NCBI RefSeq assembly: GCF_030269925.1
Contig: NC_085108.1
Location: forward strand, 7,006,001 to 7,070,000
From: Bombyx mori
Lineage: Eukaryota > Arthropoda > Insecta > Lepidoptera > Bombycidae
Length of the DNA stretch: 64,000 bases
Direction of reading: 5' to 3'
The notes beneath the pieces are model-generated. The model was not told the origin of the DNA and ran no database searches. It saw only the letters and a program-made list of their open reading frames with translations. Positions 45,201 to 57,200 of the stretch are shown piece by piece. Positions within the stretch are counted from its first letter, which is position 1; each line of letters opens with the position of its first letter. Position numbers and translations under genes: made by a program.

Positions 45201-48200
45201 CGTGGATCGCCGCCTGCACGCAAGCAGACACTACATTACTCAACCAATTTTGCTGGGGTCAGTGTTAGCAACACTCCGGTTTGAGCCCCGTGAACTCACC
45301 TACACACGTTAGGGCGAAGCTGAAATAGCCTCTCAAGGCTATCGTGTCATAAAAATGAAACCCGCAAAATTATAATTTGCGTAATTACTGGTGGTAGGAC
45401 CTCTTGTGAGTCCGCGCGGGTGGATACCACTACGCTGCCTATTTCGGCCGTGAAGCAGTAATGCGTTTCGGTTTGAAGGGTGGCGCAGCCGTTGTAACTA
45501 TACTTGAGACCTTAGAACTTGTATCTCAAGGTGGGTGGCGCATTTACGTTGTGGATGTCTATGGGCTCCGGTAACCACTTAACACCAGGTGGGCCGTGAG
45601 CTCGCCAATAGAAGAAAACCTGACTCTAGCAAGAGCAGCGCTTCGCAAAATCTACCACCGGAGCGGAATCGCGACACACTGACAAGATCCGGCGAGAAAC
45701 TCAGTGGGCTGTGTCTGTGGGTTAATTTACTCGTCGAGCCCTTCGTCGCAAGCGACGGATACCTAAAGTACGGTTAGTGGATCGGGAGGATCCGTAATGA
45801 CGTGTTTAGGGCGACGTCGACTGCTTACCATTCGGTCCACAGGATCGGGTATTAATTAACAATGGTGGTAAGACGTAAAATCAAAACATTAAAGACCAAA
45901 AATAAACAATTAGCGATCTTATCGTTAAGAGTGTCGTGGTGAAGTCGTAGTGGCCTAAAGGTTAAGACGTCCGGTGCATTCGTATCTAGCGATGCACCGG
46001 TGTTCGAATCCTGCAGGCGGGTACCGATTATTCTAATGAAATACGTACTTAACAAATGTTCACGATTGACTTCCACGGTGAAGGAATAACATCGTGTAAT
46101 AAAAACCACATTACTGGTGGTGGGACCTCTTGTGAGTCCGCACGGGTAGGTACCACGAGCCTGCCTATTTCTGCCGTGAAGCAGTAACGCGTTTGAAAGG
46201 TGGAGCAACCGTTGTAACTATACTTGAGACCTTAGAACTTATATCTCAAGGTGGGTGACGCATTTACTTTGTAGATGTCTATGGGCTCCGGTAACCACCC
46301 ATATAAGCAATCTATACTAATATTATAAAGAGGAAAGATTTGTTTGTATTGAATAGGCTCCAAAACTACTGAGCCGATTTGAAAATTTCTTTCACTGTTT
46401 GGAAGCTACACTATTCCCGAGTGACATAGGCTATAAACTTTTTTGAAAAAATAATAATAGAGATCCTTACTAAAACTCAAATAATATAACCCAAGGCGTA
46501 AAAAAATTACCTAAAATATTCTTTACATCGCGTGCCCTGCGAAAACTATTGATAATAGAATAAAATAATGTACTACGACTTTGTAGAACACATTATTATT
46601 TACAAAAAGTGTCGCGACAGCATATTATTATGTTTAACTATTATAGCTATATTAAAAATAAAACAACGTCAAATATCGTTGAAATTTTTGTTAAAGACCC
46701 GAGCGGAGCCGGAGCGGGCCGCTAGTATAAAATAAAAACATGATTTATACCATCGTCCGATGATTTATGCTTGATGAGTCCGCACGGGTAGGTGCCGCAC
46801 TGCCGTGAAGTATAATGCATTTCGGTACAAAAGGCGGGGCAACCGTTGTACTGTTTTAAAACTGAGAGCTCAGAACACGTGTCTCGAAGTGGGTTGTAAT
46901 ATTTGCGTTGTAGATGTCTATGGGCTCCGGTAACCATTTACCACCAGTTGGGCCGCGAGATCGTCCACTCATCTAAGCCATAAAAAAAAACCTAAAGTGA
47001 TGACAGTACCCCGCAATGTATAGCACCGTGAGGTCGTTGACCCCGTTGCGCGCATTATATTAATCACAAATTTGAATCAGTACTGGTGTTCGCAAAGCAA
47101 TATCAGCCCTACCTTATGCTCTGACATTTCCTTGATGGAGTTACACTTGAAGGGACACATCTTGCACGCGTACAGGAACAGCTTGAAGTTGGGCGAGGCC
47201 AGCAGCTCGTGGGGCGGGGGGAGGTCGCTCTTCCGCTTCCGGCCCCTCCGCCGGGGAGCCGCCTGGGCTATGGTGGCCCTGCAACAAGCAGACCCGGACT
47301 CCATACTTCGCATACGATTCCAAACTTATCAAGATCCAGCATACTAGTCAACCAAGCCAACTACGCACCTACAGTTCATTACGTCACGCGAGTTTCTGAT
47401 AGGGTTAGTGAAAATTAAAAAAAAAAAATAGCTTAGATGGGTGGACGAGCTCACAGTCAACCTGGTGTTAAGTGGTTACTGGAGCCCATAGACATCTACA
47501 ACGTAAATGCGCCACCTATCTTGGGATATGAGTTCGAATGTCTCAGTATAGTCACAACGGCTGCCCCACCCTTCAAACCGAAACGCATTACTGCTTCACA
47601 GCAGAAGCAGGCAGGGTGGTGGTACCTACCCGTGCGGGCTCACAAGAGGTCCTACCACAAGTAATTACGCAAATTATAATTTAGCGGGTTTGATTTTTAT
47701 TACACGATGTTATTCCTTCACAGTGGAAGTCAATCGTGAACATTTGTTGAGTACGTATTTCAATAGAAAAATTGGTACCTGCCCGCGAGATTCGAACACC
47801 GGTGCATCGCTCGATACGAATGCACCAGACGTGTTATCCTTTGGGCCACGACGACTTCAAAATGGCCAATGACGTGGCCAATCAATTACAGACGCAGTAC
47901 TCACTTGACTTTCTGTAATGCTTTAGCCTTTTCCAATATCTCGGTGGCAGACGGCACCTTCTTCTGAAAGGGAAACAGCATATTATAGTGATTCTTGTAA
48001 AACAATTCACTACATAGACTATCATAGAGACGGGTGCACGAGCTCACGTGCTATGTGGCATTAAGTGGTCATATCTCATGGATGATATCCGGCGTAAATC
48101 ATGTGTTTGTTATGTAAACAAAATTGTGCGTAGTCATAACATAGATAATACACATAAATTAATTATAGATAAGCAACTCGAGCACTCAACAAAAATGTTT

Positions 48201-51200
48201 ACGGGCGTCGGCCACTAGATGGCTTCGCTTCGATTAGTTTCTCATTGCTCCTGTAGATGGCGGTAACACATTACCTATCCTATATTTATCGAAGGATTTT
48301 GTAAATTTTCAGAAGCCACAAATTGATAAAATTTAATCAATTTGTCTATAACAAATAAAGACTTATATGATTTACTATTTTATTTTTATTTTCTGTGTTT
48401 AATCATCACTACATAGTATAATACAAAGACGCTTTCTCTGTCCCTATATCCCTATGTATGCTTAAATCTTAAAAACTACGCAACGGATTTTGATGCGGTT
48501 TTTTTTAATAGATAGAGTGATTGAGGAGGAAGGTTTATATATATAATGACAGCCATTAAATAGTGGAGAAATCAATAATAAATTACAGTTTCCGAAGCGA
48601 AGCGAGGGCGGGTCACTAGTTATACAATAATTAAAAACCTCAACTTTAACAACACATAAGTTTAGGGGCATCCGCTACAAGATGTCGCTAGTTTCCATAC
48701 ACGAAAAATATTTGTCTTAAAGGATCGCAGTTTCAGGGGCCTGGGAGTTGTGTTATTAAATTATTATAATTATCTCCCTTCCGATAACGACCTGCACCAT
48801 TAGTCAACACTACCATCATAGCCGCCAAACATGCATCCACCTTGAGACATACCTACTGATGGTAGGACCTCTTGTGAGTCTGCGCGGGTAGGTACCACCA
48901 CCCTGCCTATTTCTGCCGTGAAGCAGTAATGCGTTTCGGTTTGAAGGGTGGGGCAGCCGTTGTAACTATACTGAGACCTTAGAACTTATCTCAAGGTGGG
49001 TCGCGCATTTACGTTGTAGATGCCTATGAGCTCCAGTAACCACTTAACACCAGGTGGGCTGTGAGCTCGCGCACCCATTTAAGCAATAAAAAAAAATAAA
49101 AAAAAGGCATGAGGCTGCAGAAGTCAGCAGGACCAGTCCAGTAATTAGTTGTGTTCATGATAAAATATAACTTACTTGTGTAACATGCACCACTTGTGTC
49201 TCGTCTTTTTTCTGCTGTGAGTTGACCTGGGGCAGTGCGGACTGCAGGAAGAACAACGGACCCTGACCGTTGTCACTGTCCACCATAACGTACTCTTGGT
49301 TATCACGATCTGAACAATAGAAATCAAGTATAGATTTTGGTCCGGTCTCAACCCAAAGGTTTTGGGGGGTCGGCAATTTTTTTTTATATTTAGGGCAAAG
49401 TCGTATGAAGTCGTCGTGGCCTAAAGGATAAGACGTCCGGTGCCTTCGTGTTGAGCGATGCACCGGTGTTCGAATCCCGCAGGCGGGTACCAATTTTTCT
49501 AATGAAATACGTACTTAGCAAATGTTCACGATTGACTTCCACGGTGAAGGAATAACATTGTGTAATAAAAATCAAACCCGCAAAATTATAATTTGCATAA
49601 TTACTGGTGGTAGGACCTCATGAGAGTCCGCGCGGATATGTACCACCACCCCGCCTATTTCTGCCGTGAAGCAATAATGCGTTTCGGTTCGAAGGGTGGG
49701 CCAGTCGTTGTAACTAGATACTTGAGACCTTAGAACTTATAACTCAAGGTGGGTGGCGCATTTACGTTGTAGATGTGAGAAGTATGTGACTAGGAAAACA
49801 AACAACCGTTCTGAGCGCGTACTGGTTTATTACTGTCACGATCAGCATGGACAAACAGTGCCATACATATCATTCCTCCACACTAATTTTGGAACCTGAC
49901 AACAATAGAAATTAAATATAATCAATAATAGAATTGCTTGTAATCAACTCTCTTCTTGCGACGTGTGAGCGGTGGGGAATAAGTTAAGGACGAGGGTCCG
50001 GGCCGATGTGGATCAGAAACAGGTGAGGTACGTTTAGACGCGACTGGTGACGACAACGCCAGCGGCGGCGCCGGAGGCTCGGCTGAACTGCCAGGAACTA
50101 GGTTCTCCCGTTCAAGGTCAACTTCTTCGCAATCACCCCAGATCTCGTCAGTTGGCTGGACAATGTCACCAATATCGGTTACTACATTTTCTTGCTCGTT
50201 ACGTCCGTCTCCACTTTCCATTCCCACAGCCTGTTGAGCTACAGAAGTCATAATCGAACCATCGCTATAATTGGTTATGTTAGGTTTTGCTAAAATTGTT
50301 GTGTTGGAAAATGGAGGCGACGTACTAGTAATACAACTCTTTTTTTCAAAATCTTCCTTACTTCTAAGAATCTGATCGATATGCCTAAAACATGTTGTTT
50401 CATTTTTAAAAATATAAATTTCATACATCCTTAATCCTATTTTTCTTTTTATTTCCCCCTTTTCCCAGCTTACTTTCCGAAAACTGTACCACCGGACCCA
50501 TACAATTTCACCGGGTTGAAATTCCCTTTTTCCAGAACCGTAAATGTTATCTATGTCCTTTTTTTCTGGCACAATAAGATCAAGTCTAGTTCGTAAATTT
50601 CGGCCGAACATTAATTTTGCAGGTGTTTGCCCCGTGGTGCAGTGCTCGGTATTTCTGTAGTCAAATAAACACCCCAAAAGCTTTTCATGAATAGCATGTT
50701 GTGATAAATTTTCATTAATAATTACTGATTTGATCATTTTTTTACATGTTCGTACTGAGTTTTCGGCTTGGCCATTACTACATGGGTGATAAATAGGACT
50801 CGTTAAGTACTTAATTCCGTTGCTAGAACAAAATTCATTAAATTCATAAGAATTTATTTTGACATCGTTATCGGAAACAATAACGTTAGGTATACCGAAA
50901 ATAGAAAAAATATACTTTAATTTATTTATCAAGGCTAAGGTAGTAGTTCCGTTTTGCATATATAAACATTCAAGCCACTTGGTGAATGCGTCCACGATTA
51001 TTAAGTAAATTCGTTGCCCTATTGACATGTAATCCAAGTGTATGCGATTCCACGGGGCGGGGGCACGGGGCCACGGCGCAGGCGGCGCGCGAGGTGGCGC
51101 AACGCGCAACTTCACGCAGGAGTCGCACGCGCCTATCCAGTGTTCTATATCGGCGTCGATGCCTGGCCACCACATCCTACCTCTGGCACTACTCTTAGTC

Positions 51201-54200
51201 TTCACTATACCTAGGTGTGTACTATGAAGCTCACGCAACATACGATCCTGCAACGTTGTTGGAATAACAACCCTATGTCCGCGCAGTATGAGTCCGTTTT
51301 CATATTGAAGATCAGATTTGCAATGGAAAAATGGTAGTATTAGGTTACATTTTATTTTTCGTGGCCAACCACGGTTCATGTATTTAATCACCATTTGTAA
51401 GTTTTTGTCGGTTTCAGTGGCTTTTTTAATGTCACTGACTACAACTGCCGGCAGTGTAGTATCTAAAAATTTCAAGGTATATACAGCATCGTTTTCGGGA
51501 TCAGTTTCGCTCTGCGATAGTTTCAAGGGGGCACGCGAAAAAAAATCAGCGACTACATTATTACCGCCAGTAGTATATTGAACCACATAGTTGTAAGCGG
51601 ACAGAATGATTGCATATCTTTGCAATCGTAAAGCCGTCGTTACAGAGATGCCGTTTTTTTGATTAAAAATAGAAACTAATGGCCGGTGATCAGTTTTCAA
51701 AATAAACGGCTCATCGCGACCATAGAGATACTGGTGGAACTTTTTAACTCCGAAAACGATCGCTGTAGCCTCCTTTTGAATTTGGCTATAGTTGCGTTCG
51801 CTAGCCGTTAACGATCTCGACGCGTATGCTAGAGGGCGCTCGGTTGCGTCGGCGCCGCACCTCTGGGCCAGCACCGCGCCGAGGCCGCCAGGGCCCGCAT
51901 CTACGGTCAGAATCAGCTGAGCGTCGTGCTCGAAGTGGGCAAGGACGCGCTCCGATGCCAACTCGGTCTTTACCTGATGCACCGCGCGACGTTGCCGCTC
52001 CGTCCATTCCCACTGCGCGCCGTTGCGGAGTAACTCGTGAAGTGGACTCATAATACATGATGCGTTGGGAATAAAATTTCTGTAATAATTTACAACGCCA
52101 AGGAACCTTTTTAATTCTGTAACACTGGTGGGTTCCGCAGCATGTAAAATTGCTTGAACCTTATCGTGGGATGTACGTAAACCATGTTTATTGATAACAT
52201 AGCCTAGGTAGGTTACACTATCCTTAAAAAACTCACACTTTTCTTTTTGTAAGCGTAAACCAGAATCATTAAGCCTAGTTAATACTTCACGTAACCTACA
52301 TAAATTAGTATATCTATCGGGGGCTGTTACACATATATCATCATACCAACAACTCACGCCCTCTATGCCCGCTAGAAGTGTTTCCATTGTTTTTTGGAAA
52401 ATTGCTGGAGCGTTCGCTAAGCCATAGACTAATCGAGTGTATTTGAACAGACCTTTTGGCGTATTTATTGTAGTTAGCTCTTGTGATGACTCACTTAGAA
52501 TAAATTGATTATATGCATTTTTTAGGTCAATTTTAGAATACTGAACCCCCCCACCTAGCTTCGCAAAAACCTCTTCTATTCTAGGCAATGGGTACTTATC
52601 AATAAGAAGGTCTTTATTTAAAGTAATTGAGTAATCGCCGGCTATTTTAACTGTACCATTATTTTTGAGAATTGGCACTATGGGGGTGGCGTATTTCGAA
52701 TGATTAATAGGAACTAATATCCCCAAGCGCACTAACCTATCCAACTCGGCTTCTACCTTAGCTTTGAGCGCGAATGGTACCGTTCGAGGTTTGAAAAACT
52801 TTGGTACAGCATCCTCTTTTAATTTTAAATCGACCTGAAATTTTGTGAATGACCCTAATTCGTCACGCCACAGATCTGGAAATTGTTCTAGCAAACTTTG
52901 AACATCTTTATCGGTATAACAAATGTTATGAAGACCAGTGGTAAACGTTACACCGAAGGCGGACATAAAATCTCGACCGAGAAGTGGAGGGCCACCGTTT
53001 TTAATAACAAATAATTTTAAGTTTTTTTGTTGTTGATTAAATTTTGCCTCGATATCAAAATACCCTTCCGGTGAAATTTTATGTCCGTTATAAAGGCACA
53101 TTTTGATGTTACATTTATTTAACTTGTACTTCGAAAACAATGTATCGTATAATGATTTTGATATCACCGATGTCCCAGAACCAGAATCTAACTCCATTGT
53201 TATGCTCTTGCCACCTAGCAATAATTTTAAATTAATCGGCTTATCAGACACGTACTTTAAACTATAATTATGACATTCCTCACAATGGTCAGGATCCGGA
53301 ATGTGGCCGACACCTTTATCGTGGTCATCACAAATATTATTGATCTGCACATTTTTGTCACACACTTTTTTTAAATGTCCCTTTTCACCGCACTTCTGAC
53401 AGCGATAGCCCTTGTAACGGCACTTCTCTTCGTCGTGGTTTCTTAACCCGCAAACCGAGCACCTTGGGAAGTCACGACGTGGTTGCTGCCCGCGAACTGA
53501 TTGACCATCACCAAGGTGGGACCGCTGCCGCTGCCCTGAATAACCACTGCTTGGCTCACTCGTCCGCGCTCGTCGATTAGCTTCACGTCTATCGTCGAGC
53601 GTGAAGGAGGCACGGTACACAGGTTCTTCCTTAACACTAACTTCCATGAACTTAGCCTCCCTCGCACTCTCTGCCTGCTGGGCTATTTCTAACGCTCGAT
53701 CGATTTTCATTTTTGATGGGTCCTGCTCGTACAGCTTATCTCGTGCTGGACCTGAGCCCAGGCCTAGGACAAAACGATCCGTAAGGTTCGTTTCCAAAGC
53801 CGCGCCGAATTCGCAATAACTTGCCAACCCCCTAAGTCGCGCCGCCCAGTCTCCTAATGATTCGCCTGGGGTTCTCGTAGCCCCATAAAAACGAGCCTTG
53901 ACGGTATATGAACACTTCTTTGGCTTAAAATGATTATCGAGTAATGAAACCAGCTCCACATACGAAAATGAATCAGCATCTTTGGGGTATGCTAAATTTC
54001 GCACTAGACGGTACGCCTCATCGGAGAGGTGCGTAATGAGGATAGCACTTTTCTTTTCTTCCGATACGTCATTTACTTTTAAAAACTGTGTTAAACGACT
54101 CTTGAAAATAGACCATTCACATGTTTTATGATCGTAAATTGGTAAATTTCCCAAATAAGACATTTTTTAATTTTTATTTTACGCGTGGGTAAATTAATAC

Positions 54201-57200
54201 GACTCGTCGCCAGTGAGAAGTATGTGACTAGGAAAACAAACAACCGTTCTGAGCGCGTACTGGTTTATTACTGTCACGATCAGCATGGACAAACAGTGCC
54301 ATACATATCAAGATGTCTATGGGCTCCAGTAACCACTTAACACCAGGTGGGCTGTGAACATGTCCACCCATCTAAACAATAAAGAAAAAAAGAAAATAAA
54401 AAAGCTTTAGCAGCTCTTAATACGCCACACCATCCCTATCTAGGGATCGCCAAAAACTATCTACCTACCGAAGGGTCGTGGTTGAAAAAAATTTGAGCAC
54501 CACTGACCTAAAATGGAATACAAAACTATACCAGTGCACGAATCCTGTAGGTGCTGTATTAATGTAATCTGTTTTTTAATCTAACCACATAATCATCTGA
54601 GAACTGTGAAGGTAATGTAACTATACATCTACGATGGAACAAATGAAATCAAATCAAAAATATTTTATTCAACATAAATGAAGGTACATACTTGTTGAAC
54701 GTCAAAAGAACTACCGCCAATTCACAAGAACCAGCCTCCGTCCTGAGAAGAATTGGCAAGAAACTCAGCGGGCATGTCTTTTTTTTTTAAATATGAAATT
54801 ACAGTCAAAATCTGTTATAACGACATCGAAGGGACTGCTCATATTCAGTCGTAAAAACCGATAGTCGTAACAACCGGTGATGTTTAATGTGTATCGTGCA
54901 AGTACAAACAAATCGATAGGGAATTATTGGAAAAATATATTTACATAATACGCGATTTTTCTTCAATATTAATTTGTTTTCTTTTTCTTTGCGACATTTT
55001 GAAAATTTCACGAATAACTACAAAGTTTTGGTGCGTCTTGTGTATAGATAAGTAACAAACTAACTGAAGAGATATGAAGAAGCGGGCTTTGGCTACCGCA
55101 TGCACGTGTTTTGTTTCTAAGAATTAGAAAAGACCCTACACTAAACTAAATCCTATTGTTTTCTTTCCTGATTTTAAAAGCCATTGAAGACAAATGTGGA
55201 TACCTATTCAAATTGTTTACAAAACAGTTCAGCCGGTCGTTCTAACAGATCTAATTCTCCGAAATATTAGTTAAATGTGGTCGTTTTATGAGGTATGTCG
55301 TTATTACCAATGTCGTATAAAGCAATATTTTTAATAAGGCGGTCATATGGCATTCAGCCGGGACCTTTGTTCTTAGTTATTATAACCGGTATGTTGTATT
55401 AAACGATGTCGCAGTAAACGGTTTTGACTGTATTATTATTATTATTTTTAACATTAGATTTTTTTTAAATATGAATTTTTTACAATTAGTATTATAACGT
55501 AACAATCTTCATACCTTCAGTATCGCTTGTCTGTAGGACACAGGTGACAGCGTTCTCGCTACCCTCGCCTTCGCAGTCGTTGGCGAGCAGCTGATAAGAT
55601 TCTTCACCATCTTGAGACCTGTCAAAAGTTGAAAATTTTCCATTTAATTCTAATGACTATGCCAATAACACTATATCGTTTTTTCGAGTTAAAAGTGTGC
55701 AATTTCCAAAAATATTCGAAATTGAGTTAATATGCGGAATCATTTGGTATCACTAGTATTTTTCTCATAAATACTGTCAAAAGAGCGTAGTTTAGTTTTA
55801 GTTTTTTGTAGTTTTCCTATGTATTGACTACTATTAACAAAATTAATACATAATTTTATCTTACTTTAAAAGAGTCGTCTATTATCAAAGGTGGCAATCT
55901 GTGCATTTCGACAAAAAAATGTTATTGATATGTCAATACAGATTGATTTGAATATAATCGTCTCCTTCAAAGAATACGGTTCAAAACCTGCATTAAATAA
56001 AGGTTAATACTTAACCTGTTATTTATCTAAGATGTCGTTCAGAAGAGTTTTGTGACTGCCAATGGAATACAAAGTCAATAATTCGTTTTTCTGATTTACC
56101 AATAATTGTCCAAAAGTCACATTGCCGGCTTTGATAATAGTCAACTCAAAAGACAGAAAAGGGTAAAAAAGAAATGTTGCAAAGATTATATTAATATTAA
56201 AAATATCACATGTTAAACCTTTAAAACGCTCTCCTGTAAAATTAGTTAAGTTTTGAGATTATACAGTTTTAATGCGAGAAAACAATATGCGGAAAATTTT
56301 CATCGCTTGTGTTGTCCGAAGCTTACATAAAAAATAGAGTATAAATTACCTGACAAGAGTTAAATTTAGCAGATCAAATTGTACAAGGCCTTTGTCACCA
56401 TCTATGACCTGCATGTATTGCTTCGACGAGCCACTACAAGACAGCTCCGTGAGGCTCTCAGTCTGGAGAAAAAAATGTTTAACATGAGTCGACTATTATC
56501 AAAGCCGGCAATGTGACTTTTGGACAATTATTGATAAATCAGAAAAACGAATTATTGACTTTGTATTCCATTGGCAGTCACAAAACTCTTCTGAACGACA
56601 TCTTAAATAAATAACAGGTTAAGTATTAACCTTTATTTAATGCAGGTTTTGAACCGTATTCTTTGAAGGAGAGGATTATATTCAAATCAATCTGTATTGA
56701 CATATCAATAACATTTTTTTGTCCGAATGCACAGATTGCCACCTTTGATAATAGACGACTCACATAAACATTAAACTTTGATAAAGGTCTATGTACTGAA
56801 TGTTTTGATAGTGGGCTAACCGTTGTCACGCAATAGCAATTTTTATGTGTCGTGTTGGCTTTGTTTCCAAAATCAAAAATAGTAATTAACTAAGTTAGCG
56901 GCTTTGTTGATTTGTATTAGTTTCTGATGTCTAAGGCAATTGTGCAGTGTAGGATAGTGATTGTCTAAATTCATATTATGGTAAATATGGTAGTGTCGAC
57001 AATTGTTGTTTTTTATATTGTTGGTTATCAATATGTGTAATTTTCAGATGCCTGATGAAGGTCTAATAAAAGACCGAAACGTTGCAAAAATAATAATGTA
57101 ATTTGTTATGATAGTCCTATCTTGTCCACATTCCTGAGATACACAAAAAAATATTTTGTAATGTCTAATGTTAGTAGTATTAATGCACAAAAGTATGCTG

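Larger units (their letters stand above)
49404..54385 (+). mobile_element. Bm1 SINE, full length, split by an LTR retrotransposon
   Basis: The head and body occupy 49404-49775 (tRNA-like GTCGTCGTGGCCTAAAGGAT; box B GTTCGAATCC) and stop in TTGTAGATG. The 3' end resumes at 54311 with AGATGTCTATGGGCTCCAG and ends in the A-rich tail at about 54385. The duplicated AGATG is the target site of the LTR element. Confidence 0.9.

Noticed and set aside
45950..46025. tRNA-like sequence with A and B boxes
   Set aside because: It is the tRNA-derived head of a Bm1 SINE, not a functional tRNA gene; no complete cloverleaf with a mature 3' end.
47072..47418. Plus-strand frames of 69 and 91 codons
   Set aside because: Antisense of zinc-finger exon 7, which has splice and homology support on the other strand.
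50047..53819. Plus- and minus-strand frames inside the retrotransposon, up to 87 codons
   Set aside because: Shadows of the Gag-Pol frame; no motifs and no env-like product.
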